Source: Amycolatopsis viridis (GTDB lineage Bacteria; Actinomycetota; Actinomycetes; Mycobacteriales; Pseudonocardiaceae). From it: a DNA stretch of 64,000 nucleotides. Of the stretch, positions 9,220 through 17,805 are shown one piece after another. The stretch's first letter is position 1. Each line of letters begins with the position of its first letter. Where the stretch lies: NCBI RefSeq assembly GCF_011758765.1, contig NZ_JAANOU010000001.1, forward strand, positions 744,001 to 808,000. The letters are read 5' to 3'. A program made the position numbers and the translations under genes. Below the pieces are notes generated by a model that did not search any database, was not told the DNA's origin, and was given only the letters and a program-made list of their open reading frames with translations.

Positions 9220-9603
9220 TCAGCCCATGACCTGGTGCAGGCAGAGGACGTTGCCTTCGGAGTCGGTGAACCAGGCGGCCTTTTCGTTGCCCATCGTGGC
9301 GATGTGGTCCTGGGTGCGCAGGTCGCCGGAGTCGAAGTCGGCGAAGTGCACGCCGCGGGATTCCAGGTCGCGCACTTCGGACGCGATGTCACCGACCTCG
9401 AAGCTCAGTGCGGTGTTCTCGCTCGGTTTGGTGTCCGGCAGCGGCCGCAGGCCGATCACGTGACCGGAGCCGGCCTCGAAGAAGCAGGTCCCGTCGGGGC
9501 CGGTTTCGGTCTGCCGCAGGCCGAGCTGGTCACCGTAGAAGTGCCGTGCCCGCTCGGTGTCCTGCGCCGGGAGCATGTGGGTGATGGTGGACGTGGTGAG
9601 CAT
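9220..9603 (-). CDS. VOC-superfamily (glyoxalase/bleomycin-resistance-like) protein
   Basis: 127 residues with the paired beta-alpha-beta-beta-beta fold of vicinal oxygen chelate proteins. ITHMLPAQDTERARHFYGDQLGL at the N-terminus and AAWFTDSEGNVLCLHQ at the C-terminus are typical. The ATG at 9603 is preceded by GGAGAAGGAGG. It lies 67 bp downstream of the MarR gene on the same strand and probably shares its transcript. With the ring-cleaving dioxygenase-like gene across the divergent promoter it suggests an electrophile or quinone stress function; the substrate is unknown. Confidence 0.82.
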   Translation of the reverse strand: MLTTSTITHMLPAQDTERARHFYGDQLGLRQTETGPDGTCFFEAGSGHVIGLRPLPDTKPSENTALSFEVGDIASEVRDLESRGVHFADFDSGDLRTQDHIATMGNEKAAWFTDSEGNVLCLHQVMG

Positions 9604-9670
9604 GTCGCCTCCTTCTCCAGCGACGAGAGCACTCATGGTGCGCCTCGGGACTGGCGGGGGCAACCGGGTG

Positions 9671-10123
9671 TCAGCTCGTGCTGTTGACCTCGCGGAGCGT
9701 GCGCATCGCGTCGGCCAGTGCCTGCGACGCCTCCGGTCCCAGCGGCTCCAGCACGCGCCGCCGCAGGATTTCCGCACACGTCTGGCGCGCCTTCTCCGCG
9801 ACCTCGCGCCCGTGCTCGGTGAGGCAGGCGAACGTCACGCGCCGGTCGTCCGGGCTCGGTTGGCGGGTGATCAGACCGGCGGCGGTGAGGCGGTCGGCCA
9901 CCTTGGTGAATCCGCCGCTGGACAGCGCCGCCTCGGTGGCCAGCCGCGTCATCGGCATGCGGTGGCCGGGCGTGCGCACCAGCCGGAGCAGGATGTCGAA
10001 CGGCGCCGGCGCCAGACCGAACCGCTCGGCGATCTCGTCCATGAGTCGATCCTGTGTGGCGAGGTACCCCTCGATGACGAGGCCCCACCAGGTCACGATC
10101 TCGTCGTCGCCGGGCATGCTCAC
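9671..10123 (-). CDS. MarR-family transcriptional regulator
   Basis: 150 residues from a GTG, with an ATG two codons in at 10117 as an alternative. The winged-helix core is PMTRLATEAALSSGGFTKVADRLTAAGLITRQPSPDDRRVTFACLTEHG, with the DxR wing motif DDRR. It is divergent from the dioxygenase gene (92 bp between), an arrangement like MhqR/MhqO in Bacillus, where a MarR repressor senses quinones. It probably represses both itself plus the VOC gene and the dioxygenase. Confidence 0.87.
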   Translation of the reverse strand: MSMPGDDEIVTWWGLVIEGYLATQDRLMDEIAERFGLAPAPFDILLRLVRTPGHRMPMTRLATEAALSSGGFTKVADRLTAAGLITRQPSPDDRRVTFACLTEHGREVAEKARQTCAEILRRRVLEPLGPEASQALADAMRTLREVNSTS

Positions 10124-10135
10124 CCCGCGACTGTA

Positions 10136-10169
10136 CCAGCATAACTCTTTCTGGAATATATCTTGCTGG
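10136..10169. promoter_or_regulatory. AT-rich divergent promoter with CCAGCA...TGCTGG inverted repeat
   Basis: CCAGCA (10136-10141) and TGCTGG (10164-10169) form inverted 6-bp arms around an AT-rich core with ATATAT, in an otherwise GC-rich region between the MarR gene and the dioxygenase. It is the natural place for a MarR operator overlapping both promoters. The inner sequence is only partly symmetric. Confidence 0.4.
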
Positions 10170-10215
10170 CGAGAGGTTGTTCCGGTTGTCCCGGGGTCCG
10201 GCGAAGGAGCAGACG

Positions 10216-11190
10216 ATGTCCATCAAGACCAGCGGCTTGCACCACGTGACCGCGATCGGCGGCGACCCGCAGCGCAACGCCGGCTTCTACCTGCGCACCC
10301 TCGGCCTGCGCCTGGTGAAGACCACCGTCAACTTCGACGATCCAGGCACCTACCACCTGTACTACGGCGACCAGTCCGGGAAGCCGGGCACGCTGCTGAC
10401 CTTCTTCCCCCGGCCGGACGCGCCGAGCGGTCGCATCGGCACCGGTCAGGCCACCACCACCGCCTTCTCCGTGCCGGAGCAGTCGATCGGGTGGTGGAAG
10501 GACCACCTGGCCGACGCCGGCATCACCACCGGTCGCATCGCCAACCGCGCGGGTGAAGACGTCCTGACCTTCCGCGACCCGGACGGGCTCCAGCTCGCGC
10601 TCGTCGCGCATCCGCAGGGTGACCCGCGCGATCCGTGGGACAACGGGCACGTCCCGGCCGAGCACGCGATCCGCGGCCTGCACTCGGTCACCCTCTCGGT
10701 CACCGAGGAGGACGCGACCGCCGAGATGTTCGGTGAGCTGGGCCTGACGTTCGCCGGACAGGACAGCAACCGCCTGCGCTTCACCGCCGGCGAGGGCGGC
10801 CCGGGCGCGATGGTCGACGTGCTGGTCACCCCCGGCACGCCGCGCGGGCTGGTCGCCACCGGCACCGTGCACCACGTCGCGTGGCGTGCGCCGGACGAGA
10901 CCAGCCAGGCCGCCTGGCGCGAGGAGCTCGTCGACCGGGGTGTGCACGTCACCTCGATCCTGGACCGGCAGTACTTCCGCTCGATCTACTTCCGCGAGCC
11001 GGGCGGGACGCTGCTGGAGATCGCGACCGACCAGCCCGGGTTCGCCGTCGACGAGCCGCTGCTGGAGCTGGGCCGCGCGCTCAAGCTGCCGCCGTGGCTG
11101 GAGCCGGACCGCGAGCAGATCGAGCGCGCGCTGCCGAAGCTGGACATCCCGGGCGAGAACAACCGGGTGGACCGGACCGGCCGTTCCTAG
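10216..11190 (+). CDS. Ring-cleaving dioxygenase-like VOC protein (MhqO type)
   Basis: 324 residues with two VOC modules. GLHHVTAIGGDPQRNAGFYLRTLGLRLVKTTVNFDDPGTYHLYYGD in the first half and TVHHVAWRAPDETSQAAWREEL plus FREPGGTLLEIATDQPGF in the second carry the His...His...Glu metal-ligand pattern of extradiol enzymes. Members act on hydroquinones or catechol-like compounds. ATG 10216 has GAAGGAG eight bases upstream. Its stop overlaps the SDR stop on the other strand (shared CTAG). Confidence 0.85.
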   Translation: MSIKTSGLHHVTAIGGDPQRNAGFYLRTLGLRLVKTTVNFDDPGTYHLYYGDQSGKPGTLLTFFPRPDAPSGRIGTGQATTTAFSVPEQSIGWWKDHLADAGITTGRIANRAGEDVLTFRDPDGLQLALVAHPQGDPRDPWDNGHVPAEHAIRGLHSVTLSVTEEDATAEMFGELGLTFAGQDSNRLRFTAGEGGPGAMVDVLVTPGTPRGLVATGTVHHVAWRAPDETSQAAWREELVDRGVHVTSILDRQYFRSIYFREPGGTLLEIATDQPGFAVDEPLLELGRALKLPPWLEPDREQIERALPKLDIPGENNRVDRTGRS

Positions 11191-11927
11191 AACTCGGTGG
11201 GCCGCATCAACGCGTCGGAACCGCCGTCGATCGCGAACTGGGCGCCGTGGATGTAGCCGGCGTGCGGTCCGAGCAGGTAGACGATCAGCGCGGCCACTTC
11301 CTCCGGTGTCCCGTGCCGCGCAATGGGCGGCTGGTAGCTGCGGATCGCGTCGCCGTAACGGGACGCCAGCCCGGCCTGCAGCAGGGGAGTGTCGACCGCC
11401 CCGGGCGCCACGGTGTTCAGCCGGACCCCGGCCGCGCCCCATTCGGCGACCCGTTGTCGCACCGCGACCGTGACCGCGTTCTTCGACCACGAGTACGCGA
11501 GATGCCCGGCGAACTCACCGGCGTCGGCCAGCGCGGCAGCCTCCGTGCCGCGGGAGATGGGGTTGTCCGCCCACCGGACCATCGTCGACGCGGACGACGA
11601 CACCGCCACCGCAGCTCCGCGCAGCGCGGGGAACAGGCCGTCCAGCACCTCGACCGCGCCACGGTAGTTCACCTCGATGATCTGCATCGGATCCGGCACG
11701 TGCGGCCCGACTCCGGCGCACAGCACGAGCCCGTCCAGCTCGGGCGCCCGGTCGAGCACACCGCCGATCGCCGCACGGCGACCGTCCGAAGTGGATAGAT
11801 CGGCGCAGACCTCGGCGTCGCGCAGGTCCACGCCGATCACGCGGTGCCCCGCCGTTCGCAGCGCCGAGGCCACCGCGGCACCGATTCCCGATGCCGCCCC
11901 GGTCACGGCGATCACGTCAGCACACAT
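11187..11927 (-). CDS. Short-chain dehydrogenase/reductase
   Basis: 246 residues of a classical SDR. The cofactor motif TGAASGIG is at residues 9-16, LVLCAGVGP stands in the NNAG place, the catalytic set includes VSSSAS and the YSWSK pair, and VAPGAVDTP follows the active site. The acidic residue in VIGVDLRD suggests NAD(H) preference. The ATG overlaps the end of the upstream OYE gene by 16 bp, so both are expressed together. It probably oxidises an alcohol or reduces a ketone linked to the OYE substrate. Confidence 0.88.
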   Translation of the reverse strand: MCADVIAVTGAASGIGAAVASALRTAGHRVIGVDLRDAEVCADLSTSDGRRAAIGGVLDRAPELDGLVLCAGVGPHVPDPMQIIEVNYRGAVEVLDGLFPALRGAAVAVSSSASTMVRWADNPISRGTEAAALADAGEFAGHLAYSWSKNAVTVAVRQRVAEWGAAGVRLNTVAPGAVDTPLLQAGLASRYGDAIRSYQPPIARHGTPEEVAALIVYLLGPHAGYIHGAQFAIDGGSDALMRPTEF

Positions 11928-13090
11928 CGCGTCCCCCGGTAGATCGTCGGCATGCACTTGTTGCAGTGCACGCACAGCGAGCGCGCCCCGGAGCGCAGCC
12001 GCAGCGGCAGGTCCGGCTCGCGCAGCAGCGCCCGTGCCATCGCGACGAACGCGAAACCTTCCGCCAGTGCCCGTTCCATCGTCTCCAGCCGGGTGATCCC
12101 GCCCAGCAGGATCAGCGGCAACTCCAGCGCCGCCCGGAACTGCCGGGCCCGGTCCAGCAGGTACGCCTCCTGGAACGGATAGCTGCGCAGGAACGCGCGG
12201 CCACCCGCCCGCACCCCCCACCGCACCGGCCGGGGGAACGCCTCCGCGAACTCCCGCACCGGCGCATCGCCGGTGAACAGGTACATCGGGTTCAGCAGCG
12301 AGCTTCCCGCGGTCAGCTCCAGCGCGTCGAGCGTGCCGTCCGCCTCCAGCCACCGCGCGACCTGCACGCTCTCGTCCAGCCAGAACCCGCCGGGCACGCC
12401 GTCGTCCATGTTGAGCTTCGCCGTCACCGCGATGCGGTCGCCGACGGCGTCCCGCACCGCCCGCGCGACCTCCCGCGCCAGCCGGGCCCGGTTGGCCGGT
12501 GAACCGCCGTAGGAATCGGTGCGCCGGTTGAGCCGCGGACTCAGGAAGGAACTGACCAGGTAGTTGTGTCCGAAGTGGAGTTCCACGGCGTCGAAGCCGG
12601 ACTCGATCGCCAGCCGAGCGGCCGAGGCGTGTGCGCGCACCACCCGGGACAGATCGTCCACAGTGGCCGATCGCGTGAACCGCATCCCCAGCGGGTTGGG
12701 GAACCGGCCCGGCGCCAGCGCGGGTAACCGGTTGGATGCCGCGTTCGCGACCGGACCCGCGTGACCGATCTGCGCGCTCACCGCGGCACCCTCCGCGTGC
12801 ACGGCGTCGGTGAGCCGCCGCAGGCCCGGCACCGCCTCCGCGCGCATCCAGATCTGGTGCCGGTCGGTCCGGCCCTCGGGGGAGACCGCGCAGTAGGCCA
12901 CCGTGGTCATCCCGGCCCCGCCGCGCGCCACCCGCCGGTGGAACTCGATCAGCCGGTCGGTGACCAGCGCGTCCGGTGTCGCGCCCTCGAACGTCGCCGC
13001 CTTGATGATCCGGTTGCGCAGCCGGACCGGGCCCAGCTGCGCAGGCGCGAACACCGTGAACGCCTCGGACGACTCGGACAACTCCGTCAT
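11912..13090 (-). CDS. NADH:flavin oxidoreductase, Old Yellow Enzyme family
   Basis: 392 residues. An FMN-dependent TIM-barrel protein: LRNRIIKAATFEGATPDALVTDRLIEF at the N-terminus, AQIGHAG and ELHFGHNYLVSSFLSP carry the family active-site region, RTDSYGGSPANRARL follows, and FVAMARALLREPDLP is near the C-terminus. The tail has C-x2-C-type cysteines (SLCVHCNKCMP), as in the longer 2,4-dienoyl-CoA-reductase-like members that bind an Fe-S cluster, yet the flavodoxin-like domain is absent. The start overlaps the TetR stop (ATGA). Substrate unknown. Confidence 0.88.
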   Translation of the reverse strand: MTELSESSEAFTVFAPAQLGPVRLRNRIIKAATFEGATPDALVTDRLIEFHRRVARGGAGMTTVAYCAVSPEGRTDRHQIWMRAEAVPGLRRLTDAVHAEGAAVSAQIGHAGPVANAASNRLPALAPGRFPNPLGMRFTRSATVDDLSRVVRAHASAARLAIESGFDAVELHFGHNYLVSSFLSPRLNRRTDSYGGSPANRARLAREVARAVRDAVGDRIAVTAKLNMDDGVPGGFWLDESVQVARWLEADGTLDALELTAGSSLLNPMYLFTGDAPVREFAEAFPRPVRWGVRAGGRAFLRSYPFQEAYLLDRARQFRAALELPLILLGGITRLETMERALAEGFAFVAMARALLREPDLPLRLRSGARSLCVHCNKCMPTIYRGTRCVLT

Positions 13091-13692
13091 GATTCCGCCA
13101 GCCCGGCGGTGACGAACGCCCGCAGCGTCCCGGCCGGTACGTCCCCGGGCACCCCGCCGGCGAAGAACTGGAGCACCAGCCCGAAGGCGAGCAGCCAGCG
13201 CTGCGCGGCCGCGGCCTGCGACAGCTCCGGGCGCGCGTCCCGCAGCAGCTCGATCCACGGCTCCAGCCCGAACCAGCGTGACGTCCACACCGCCTCCCGC
13301 CGTCCCAGCACGAACCGGGCCAGCAGGCGCAGCCGCAACCGGCCGACCGGGTCCGCGGCGAGCTCGGCCAGCGGGGTCACGACGAGGTCGACCAGTTCGG
13401 GCACCGTCGGTACCCATCCGTCGCGCCGGCGTTCGGTGACCTCGTCCAGCCGCTGCCGCCACACGGGCGCGACCCGGGTCTCCAGCAGCGCCGCGATCAG
13501 GGCGTCCTTGGAGCCGAAGTGGTAGTGCACCGCGGCCGGGTTCATGCCGGCTGCGCTGTTGATGGCGCGCACGGACACGCTGTCGTAGGCGTCGCCGCCG
13601 GATTCGAGCAACAGGCGCTCGGCGACCGTGAGCAGCCGCTCGCGCGTGGTGGCATCGGTGCTCGGCACCCCTCCAGCGAACCACATGCCCAT
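13087..13692 (-). CDS. TetR-family transcriptional regulator
   Basis: 201 residues. The N-terminal HTH is RERLLTVAERLLLESGGDAYDSVSVRAINSAAGMNPAAVHYHFGSKDALIAALLETR; the rest is a helical ligand domain with W-rich stretches. First gene of the TetR-OYE-SDR operon. The start is uncertain: ATG at 13692 or 13686 lacks a clear ribosome site and may be leaderless, while GTG at 13668 has GGAGGG directly against it. A perfect palindrome at 13700-13714 just upstream is its likely operator. Confidence 0.87.
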   Translation of the reverse strand: MGMWFAGGVPSTDATTRERLLTVAERLLLESGGDAYDSVSVRAINSAAGMNPAAVHYHFGSKDALIAALLETRVAPVWRQRLDEVTERRRDGWVPTVPELVDLVVTPLAELAADPVGRLRLRLLARFVLGRREAVWTSRWFGLEPWIELLRDARPELSQAAAAQRWLLAFGLVLQFFAGGVPGDVPAGTLRAFVTAGLAES

Positions 13693-13699
13693 CACCGAA

Positions 13700-13714
13700 T
13701 CAATCACTGATTGA
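13700..13714. promoter_or_regulatory. Perfect palindrome, likely TetR operator
   Basis: TCAATCA-C-TGATTGA, 7-bp arms around one base, in the 48-bp gap between the divergent TetR and methyltransferase genes. It sits within a few bases of the TetR start, where binding would block transcription. An AT-rich palindrome of this form is typical of autoregulated TetR proteins. Confidence 0.65.
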
Positions 13715-13740
13715 CCCGCGCCGGGCGGCAGAATGGGGGC

Positions 13741-14556
13741 ATGGCGGACGCGGTGCGCAGGTGGGCGCGGCAGCTGGCGGACTGGGCCATCCCGGAGCAC
13801 ATCCTGGCCGCCGCTCCCGAGTCGCCCTGGGTGGTGCCGCGCACGGTGTTCGCCCGCCGGGCGGACCGGCAGATCGCGGAGCCCGGGACGCCGACGCACC
13901 AGGCCGTGCTGGACGCGCTGCCGGGCACCGTGCTCGACGTCGGTGCGGGTGCCGGTGCCGCGAGCCTGCCGTGCGCACGGGCGATCACGCACGTCACCGC
14001 GGTGGACACCAGCGCCGGGCTGCTCGCCGAGTTCCGCCGGCGGGCCGAGGCGCTGTCGCTGTCCCACACCGAGATCGAGGGGCGGTGGCCGGACGTCGCG
14101 GTCGGGCCTGCCGACGTCGTCGTCTGCGCCCACGTCCTCTACAACGCGCCGGACCTCGCGCCGTTCGTCGCCGCGCTCACCGCGCACGCGCGCCGCAAGG
14201 TCGTCGTCGAGCTGGCGCAGGCGCACCCGCTGACCAGCCTCAACCCGCTGTGGCGGCACTTCCACGGCATCGACCGCCCGTCCGGTCCGACGGCCGGGGA
14301 CGCGATCGCCGCGCTGCGCGAACTCGGCGTCGAACCGGAGGTCGTGCGCTGGCGCAAGGCCCCGAAGCCGGAGTACGAGCGCTTCGACGAGCTGGTCGAC
14401 GTCACGCGCCGCCGCCTGTGCCTGCCCGCCGAGCGGGCGGACGAGGTGGCCGAGGTGCTGCGGGGCCTCGGCGTGGACGAGAGCACTCCGCCCGATCTGG
14501 GGTCGTCCGGCCGGGAAGTGGTCACGCTCAGCTGGCGGGTTCCCCGGCCCGGGTGA
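13741..14556 (+). CDS. Class I SAM-dependent methyltransferase
   Basis: 271 residues. The SAM-binding motif I TVLDVGAGAGAASL lies at about residues 62-75, VDTSAG forms the acidic loop, and VVVCAHVLYNAPDL is the post-I motif. No substrate-specific domain is recognised; the fold suggests a small-molecule methyltransferase. The ATG is preceded by GGGGG. It shares its promoter gap with the TetR gene and could be part of that regulon. Confidence 0.78.
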   Translation: MADAVRRWARQLADWAIPEHILAAAPESPWVVPRTVFARRADRQIAEPGTPTHQAVLDALPGTVLDVGAGAGAASLPCARAITHVTAVDTSAGLLAEFRRRAEALSLSHTEIEGRWPDVAVGPADVVVCAHVLYNAPDLAPFVAALTAHARRKVVVELAQAHPLTSLNPLWRHFHGIDRPSGPTAGDAIAALRELGVEPEVVRWRKAPKPEYERFDELVDVTRRRLCLPAERADEVAEVLRGLGVDESTPPDLGSSGREVVTLSWRVPRPG

Positions 14557-14598
14557 CTTCGACCTGCGGGAACCCACCCACCCGAGCACAATTCCGGT

Positions 14599-14943
14599 AT
14601 GACGCACGCGCAGGGGGACAAGCCGGTGAGCGGCACCCCACCCCAGCCGCCCGTGACGCAACCAGCACCCGCGAAACCGGTCCGGATCAAGCGGACCCGC
14701 GTCAGCGGCACCTGGTTCGCGATCATCATCGCGCTGATCATCCTGATCTTCCTGCTGATCTTCATCCTGCAGAACCTGGCCTCGACCACCGTCACCTTCC
14801 TCGGCATGCAGGGCAGCCTGCCGCTGGCCGTCGCGATGCTGTTCTCCGCGATCGCCGGTGCGGTGCTCGTCGCCCTGGTCGGCGGCGCCCGGATCGTCCA
14901 GTTGCGCAAGGCGACGCGGAAGGCGAACAAGGCGGTGCGCTGA
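14599..14943 (+). CDS. LapA-domain (DUF1049) membrane protein
   Basis: 114 residues. A Pro-rich cytosolic N-terminus of about 35 residues is followed by two membrane helices (about 38-60 and 75-97) with the lipopolysaccharide-assembly-A-like pattern ILQNLASTTVTFLGMQGSLPLAVAMLFSAIAGAVL and a basic tail. In actinobacteria, which lack LPS, the role of this family is unknown. Confidence 0.8.
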   Translation: MTHAQGDKPVSGTPPQPPVTQPAPAKPVRIKRTRVSGTWFAIIIALIILIFLLIFILQNLASTTVTFLGMQGSLPLAVAMLFSAIAGAVLVALVGGARIVQLRKATRKANKAVR

Positions 14944-14976
14944 CCCGGCCGTACCATCGTCCCCGGAAACGGGGTG

Positions 14977-15753
14977 ATGCGGTTGACCAGCGAGAACCTG
15001 CCGAGTTCGCCGGAGGGCGGCGACGAGAACCTGCTGCGCCGGGCGGGACGGCTCGCCGGATGGGCCGCGCGCACCGGGGTCACCCTCGGCCGTCGCCTGC
15101 CGGTGCCCGGTCTGGAACTGGCCGGCGAGGGGTTGCGGCAGGTCGAACGTCAGGTCCTGACCGGCCTGCGCCGCCGCCTCGACGAGGTCGACGACCCGTA
15201 CGTGATCGCGCTCAACGCGGCGGGCACCCAGCACGCGCCGGACCCGGCCGGTGAGCTGGTCCCGGCCCGCGAGCCGCTGCGGGCCGCGATGAAGGAACTG
15301 CTCGACCGCTCCGTCGGTTTCCGCCGGGACCAGGCGCGCGAGTACCTTTACGCGACCGTGCTCCGGCAGCTGACGCCGGACGAGGCCCGCATCATCGCCA
15401 CCCTCGCGACCGGCGCGGCCTTCCCCGTGATCGACGTGACCGAACGCGGCTTCGGTGGCGGCCGGACCATCCTGCGCAACGCCTCCACGGTCGGCAAGGC
15501 GGCAGGGGTGACGCTGGCCGACGAGGTGCCCGGCTACCTGACGCGGCTGTCCGGGTTCGGTCTGGTGGAGCTGGACGACGAGTCGCCCGAGCTGGAGTCG
15601 CAGTACGAGATCCTGGCGACCGAGGACCTGGTCCGCACCGCGGTGAAGTCCGCCCGGCGGGCCCGGCTGGTGCGGCGGACCGTGCGCCTGTCGCGGTTCG
15701 GGAGGCGGTTCTGGGTCGCCTGCGATCCAGGCGACTGGGCTCGCGTCCTGTGA
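14977..15753 (+). CDS. DUF4393 / Abi-alpha-like protein
   Basis: 258 residues. The C-terminal two thirds (LLDRSVGFRRDQAREYLYATVLRQLTPDEARIIATLATG...GYLTRLSGFGLVEL) resemble the DUF4393 region found in proteins annotated Abi-alpha. Some relatives lie near phage-defence genes, but no partner is seen here and the neighbours are ordinary, so an anti-phage role would be a guess. Start at ATG 14977, with an adjacent GTG at 14974. Ends at a basic cluster RRARLVRRTVRLSRFGRRF. Confidence 0.65.
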   Translation: MRLTSENLPSSPEGGDENLLRRAGRLAGWAARTGVTLGRRLPVPGLELAGEGLRQVERQVLTGLRRRLDEVDDPYVIALNAAGTQHAPDPAGELVPAREPLRAAMKELLDRSVGFRRDQAREYLYATVLRQLTPDEARIIATLATGAAFPVIDVTERGFGGGRTILRNASTVGKAAGVTLADEVPGYLTRLSGFGLVELDDESPELESQYEILATEDLVRTAVKSARRARLVRRTVRLSRFGRRFWVACDPGDWARVL

Positions 15754-15961
15754 TCGCTGCCACTACCGTGTAACACGAGGCGTCCCAGGTGCGCTCTACG
15801 TGACAGGCCCCCACCTGGATTGCGGCCATAGCACACCGGCTTCGGCGACGCCAGCTCCCTGTTGTCATTCTCACGTGTGTTTCGTCGTTTTTGCAGGTAG
15901 CCAGCGTGTGGGTGACACGTTGCGCTGAACGACCTAATCATCTCTGTTAGGTTGTTTTGAC
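15754..15961. promoter_or_regulatory. ect operon upstream region with ACCTAA...TTAGGT inverted repeat
   Basis: This 208-bp gap has no gene. ACCTAA (15932-15937) and TTAGGT (15947-15952) form 6-bp inverted arms with a 9-bp spacer, ending 9 bp before the ectA ATG. It could be an operator or a leader hairpin covering the translation start. ectA lacks a good ribosome site, so a leaderless or very short transcript is possible. No assignable sigma-factor consensus was found. Confidence 0.4.
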
Positions 15962-16462
15962 ATGTCCGGAAAGCACTTGATCGAAAATCCGACCAAGGCC
16001 GACGGGGCTGCGCTTTGGCGAATCGCTCGCGATTCGCAAAAGCTCGATCTCAACTCGCCTTACGCATATCTGCTGTGGTGCCGCGATTTCGCCGACACCT
16101 CGGTGGTGGCGCGGGTGGATGGCAATGCGGTCGGATTCGTGATCGCCTATCGCCGCCCCGCGGCGCCGGATACGGCGCTCGTCTGGCAGGTTGCCGTCGA
16201 CGCGTCCCAGCGGGGGCAGGGGCTGGCCGGATCCCTGCTCGACGACCTGTTCACGCGCCTGGTGGCCGACGGGGTGCGCTACCTCGAGACCACCATCACG
16301 CCCGACAACAAAGCGTCCATCCGCCTGTTCACCTCCTTTGCCGAGCGGTGGCAGGCGCATCTGGAGACCACTGAGCTGTTCAGCACGGCGGACTTTCCGG
16401 ACGACGACACCCGGCACGAGCGGGAAGACCTTTATCGAATCGGTCCGCTCCGGCCGCGATAA
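15962..16462 (+). CDS. ectA: L-2,4-diaminobutyrate acetyltransferase
   Basis: 166 residues, GNAT fold. Acetylates diaminobutyrate at N4, the second step of ectoine synthesis. The stretch LDLNSPYAYLLWCRDFADTSVVA is characteristic of EctA, and QVAVDASQRGQGLAGSLL is the acetyl-CoA-binding loop (motif A). It is first in ectABCD. Unlike its neighbours it has a lower GC at the N-terminus, which may ease translation initiation. Confidence 0.95.
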   Translation: MSGKHLIENPTKADGAALWRIARDSQKLDLNSPYAYLLWCRDFADTSVVARVDGNAVGFVIAYRRPAAPDTALVWQVAVDASQRGQGLAGSLLDDLFTRLVADGVRYLETTITPDNKASIRLFTSFAERWQAHLETTELFSTADFPDDDTRHEREDLYRIGPLRPR

Positions 16463-16529
16463 CGGCGAATTGGGCGAGGACGCCCGTGCGATTAGCTGTC
16501 GACCAGCACCAGTGAGGGGATAACCCAAC

Positions 16530-17783
16530 GTGAGCATCTTCGAAAAGCTCGAATCCGAAGTGCGCAGCTACAGCCGGGGATGGCCGGTCGTGTTCGACCG
16601 GGCGCAGGGCACCCACCTCTACGGCGAGGACGGCCGCGCCTACCTCGACTTCTTCGCCGGCGCGGGCGCGCTGAACTACGGGCACAACAACCCCGTGCTC
16701 AAGCAGGCCCTGATCGACTACATCCAGCGCGACGGCGTCACGCACGCCCTCGACATGTTCACCGTCGCCAAGCGCGACCTGCTCGAGACGTTCGACGAGC
16801 ACATCCTCAAGCCGCGCGAGCTGGACTACAAGGTCATCTTCCCGGGCCCCGGCGGTGCCAACGCCGTCGAGGCGGCCCTGAAGCTGGCCCGCAAGGTCAC
16901 CGGCCGCGAGTCGGTCATCAACTTCACCAACGCCTTCCACGGCATGACGATCGGCGCGCTGTCGGTCACCGGGAACTCGATGAAGCGGCACGGCGCCGGC
17001 ATCCCGCTGGTCCACGCGACCCCGATGCCCTACGACCAGTACTTCGACGGGGCGTACCCGGACTTCCTGTACTTCGAGCGCCTGCTCGAGGACTCCGGCA
17101 GCGGGCTCAACGAGCCTGCCGCCGTGATCGTGGAGACCGTGCAGGGCGAGGGCGGCATCAACGCGGCCGGCATGGAGTGGCTGCGTGGCCTGGCCGACCT
17201 GTGCAAGCGGCACGACATCCTGCTGATCGTCGACGACGTGCAGATGGGCTGCGGCCGCACCGGCCCGTTCTTCAGCTTCGAGGACGCGGGCATCAAGCCG
17301 GACATCGTGTGCCTGTCGAAGTCGATCAGCGGCTACGGGCTGCCGATGGCGCTCACGCTCATCCGCCCGGAGCTGGACGTGTGGGAGCCCGGTGAGCACA
17401 ACGGCACCTTCCGCGGCATCAGCCCCGCGTTCGTCACCGCCGCCGAGGCCCTGCGCACCTACTGGAGTGACGACGAACTGGAGAAGGCCACCCGCGCCAA
17501 GGGCGAGCGCATCGGCGCCGCGCTGCAGGGCCTGGTCGACGCCTACCCGGACGCCCAGCTGACCGCGAAGGGCCGCGGCCTCGCCCGCGGTTTGGAGTTC
17601 CAGAACGGGGAACTCGCCAGCAAGGTGTGCGCGGCGGCCTTCGAACGCGGCCTGCTGATGGAGACCTCCGGGCCGGACGGCGAGGTGGCGAAGCTGCTGC
17701 CGCCGCTGACCGTCACCGACGCCGAGATCGGCGAGGGGCTGGAGATCATCGACGCCTCCGTCCAGGCCGTGCTCGGGAAGTAG
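16530..17783 (+). CDS. ectB: L-2,4-diaminobutyrate aminotransferase
   Basis: 417 residues, PLP class III aminotransferase. Converts aspartate semialdehyde to diaminobutyrate, with glutamate as donor. [50 protein letters not shown] and the PLP lysine in [15 protein letters not shown] are as expected for EctB. Begins at GTG with GAGGGG upstream; 67 bp after ectA. Confidence 0.96.
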   Translation: MSIFEKLESEVRSYSRGWPVVFDRAQGTHLYGEDGRAYLDFFAGAGALNYGHNNPVLKQALIDYIQRDGVTHALDMFTVAKRDLLETFDEHILKPRELDYKVIFPGPGGANAVEAALKLARKVTGRESVINFTNAFHGMTIGALSVTGNSMKRHGAGIPLVHATPMPYDQYFDGAYPDFLYFERLLEDSGSGLNEPAAVIVETVQGEGGINAAGMEWLRGLADLCKRHDILLIVDDVQMGCGRTGPFFSFEDAGIKPDIVCLSKSISGYGLPMALTLIRPELDVWEPGEHNGTFRGISPAFVTAAEALRTYWSDDELEKATRAKGERIGAALQGLVDAYPDAQLTAKGRGLARGLEFQNGELASKVCAAAFERGLLMETSGPDGEVAKLLPPLTVTDAEIGEGLEIIDASVQAVLGK

Positions 17784-17805
17784 AACAACGAGAAGAGGAG
17801 AAGTT

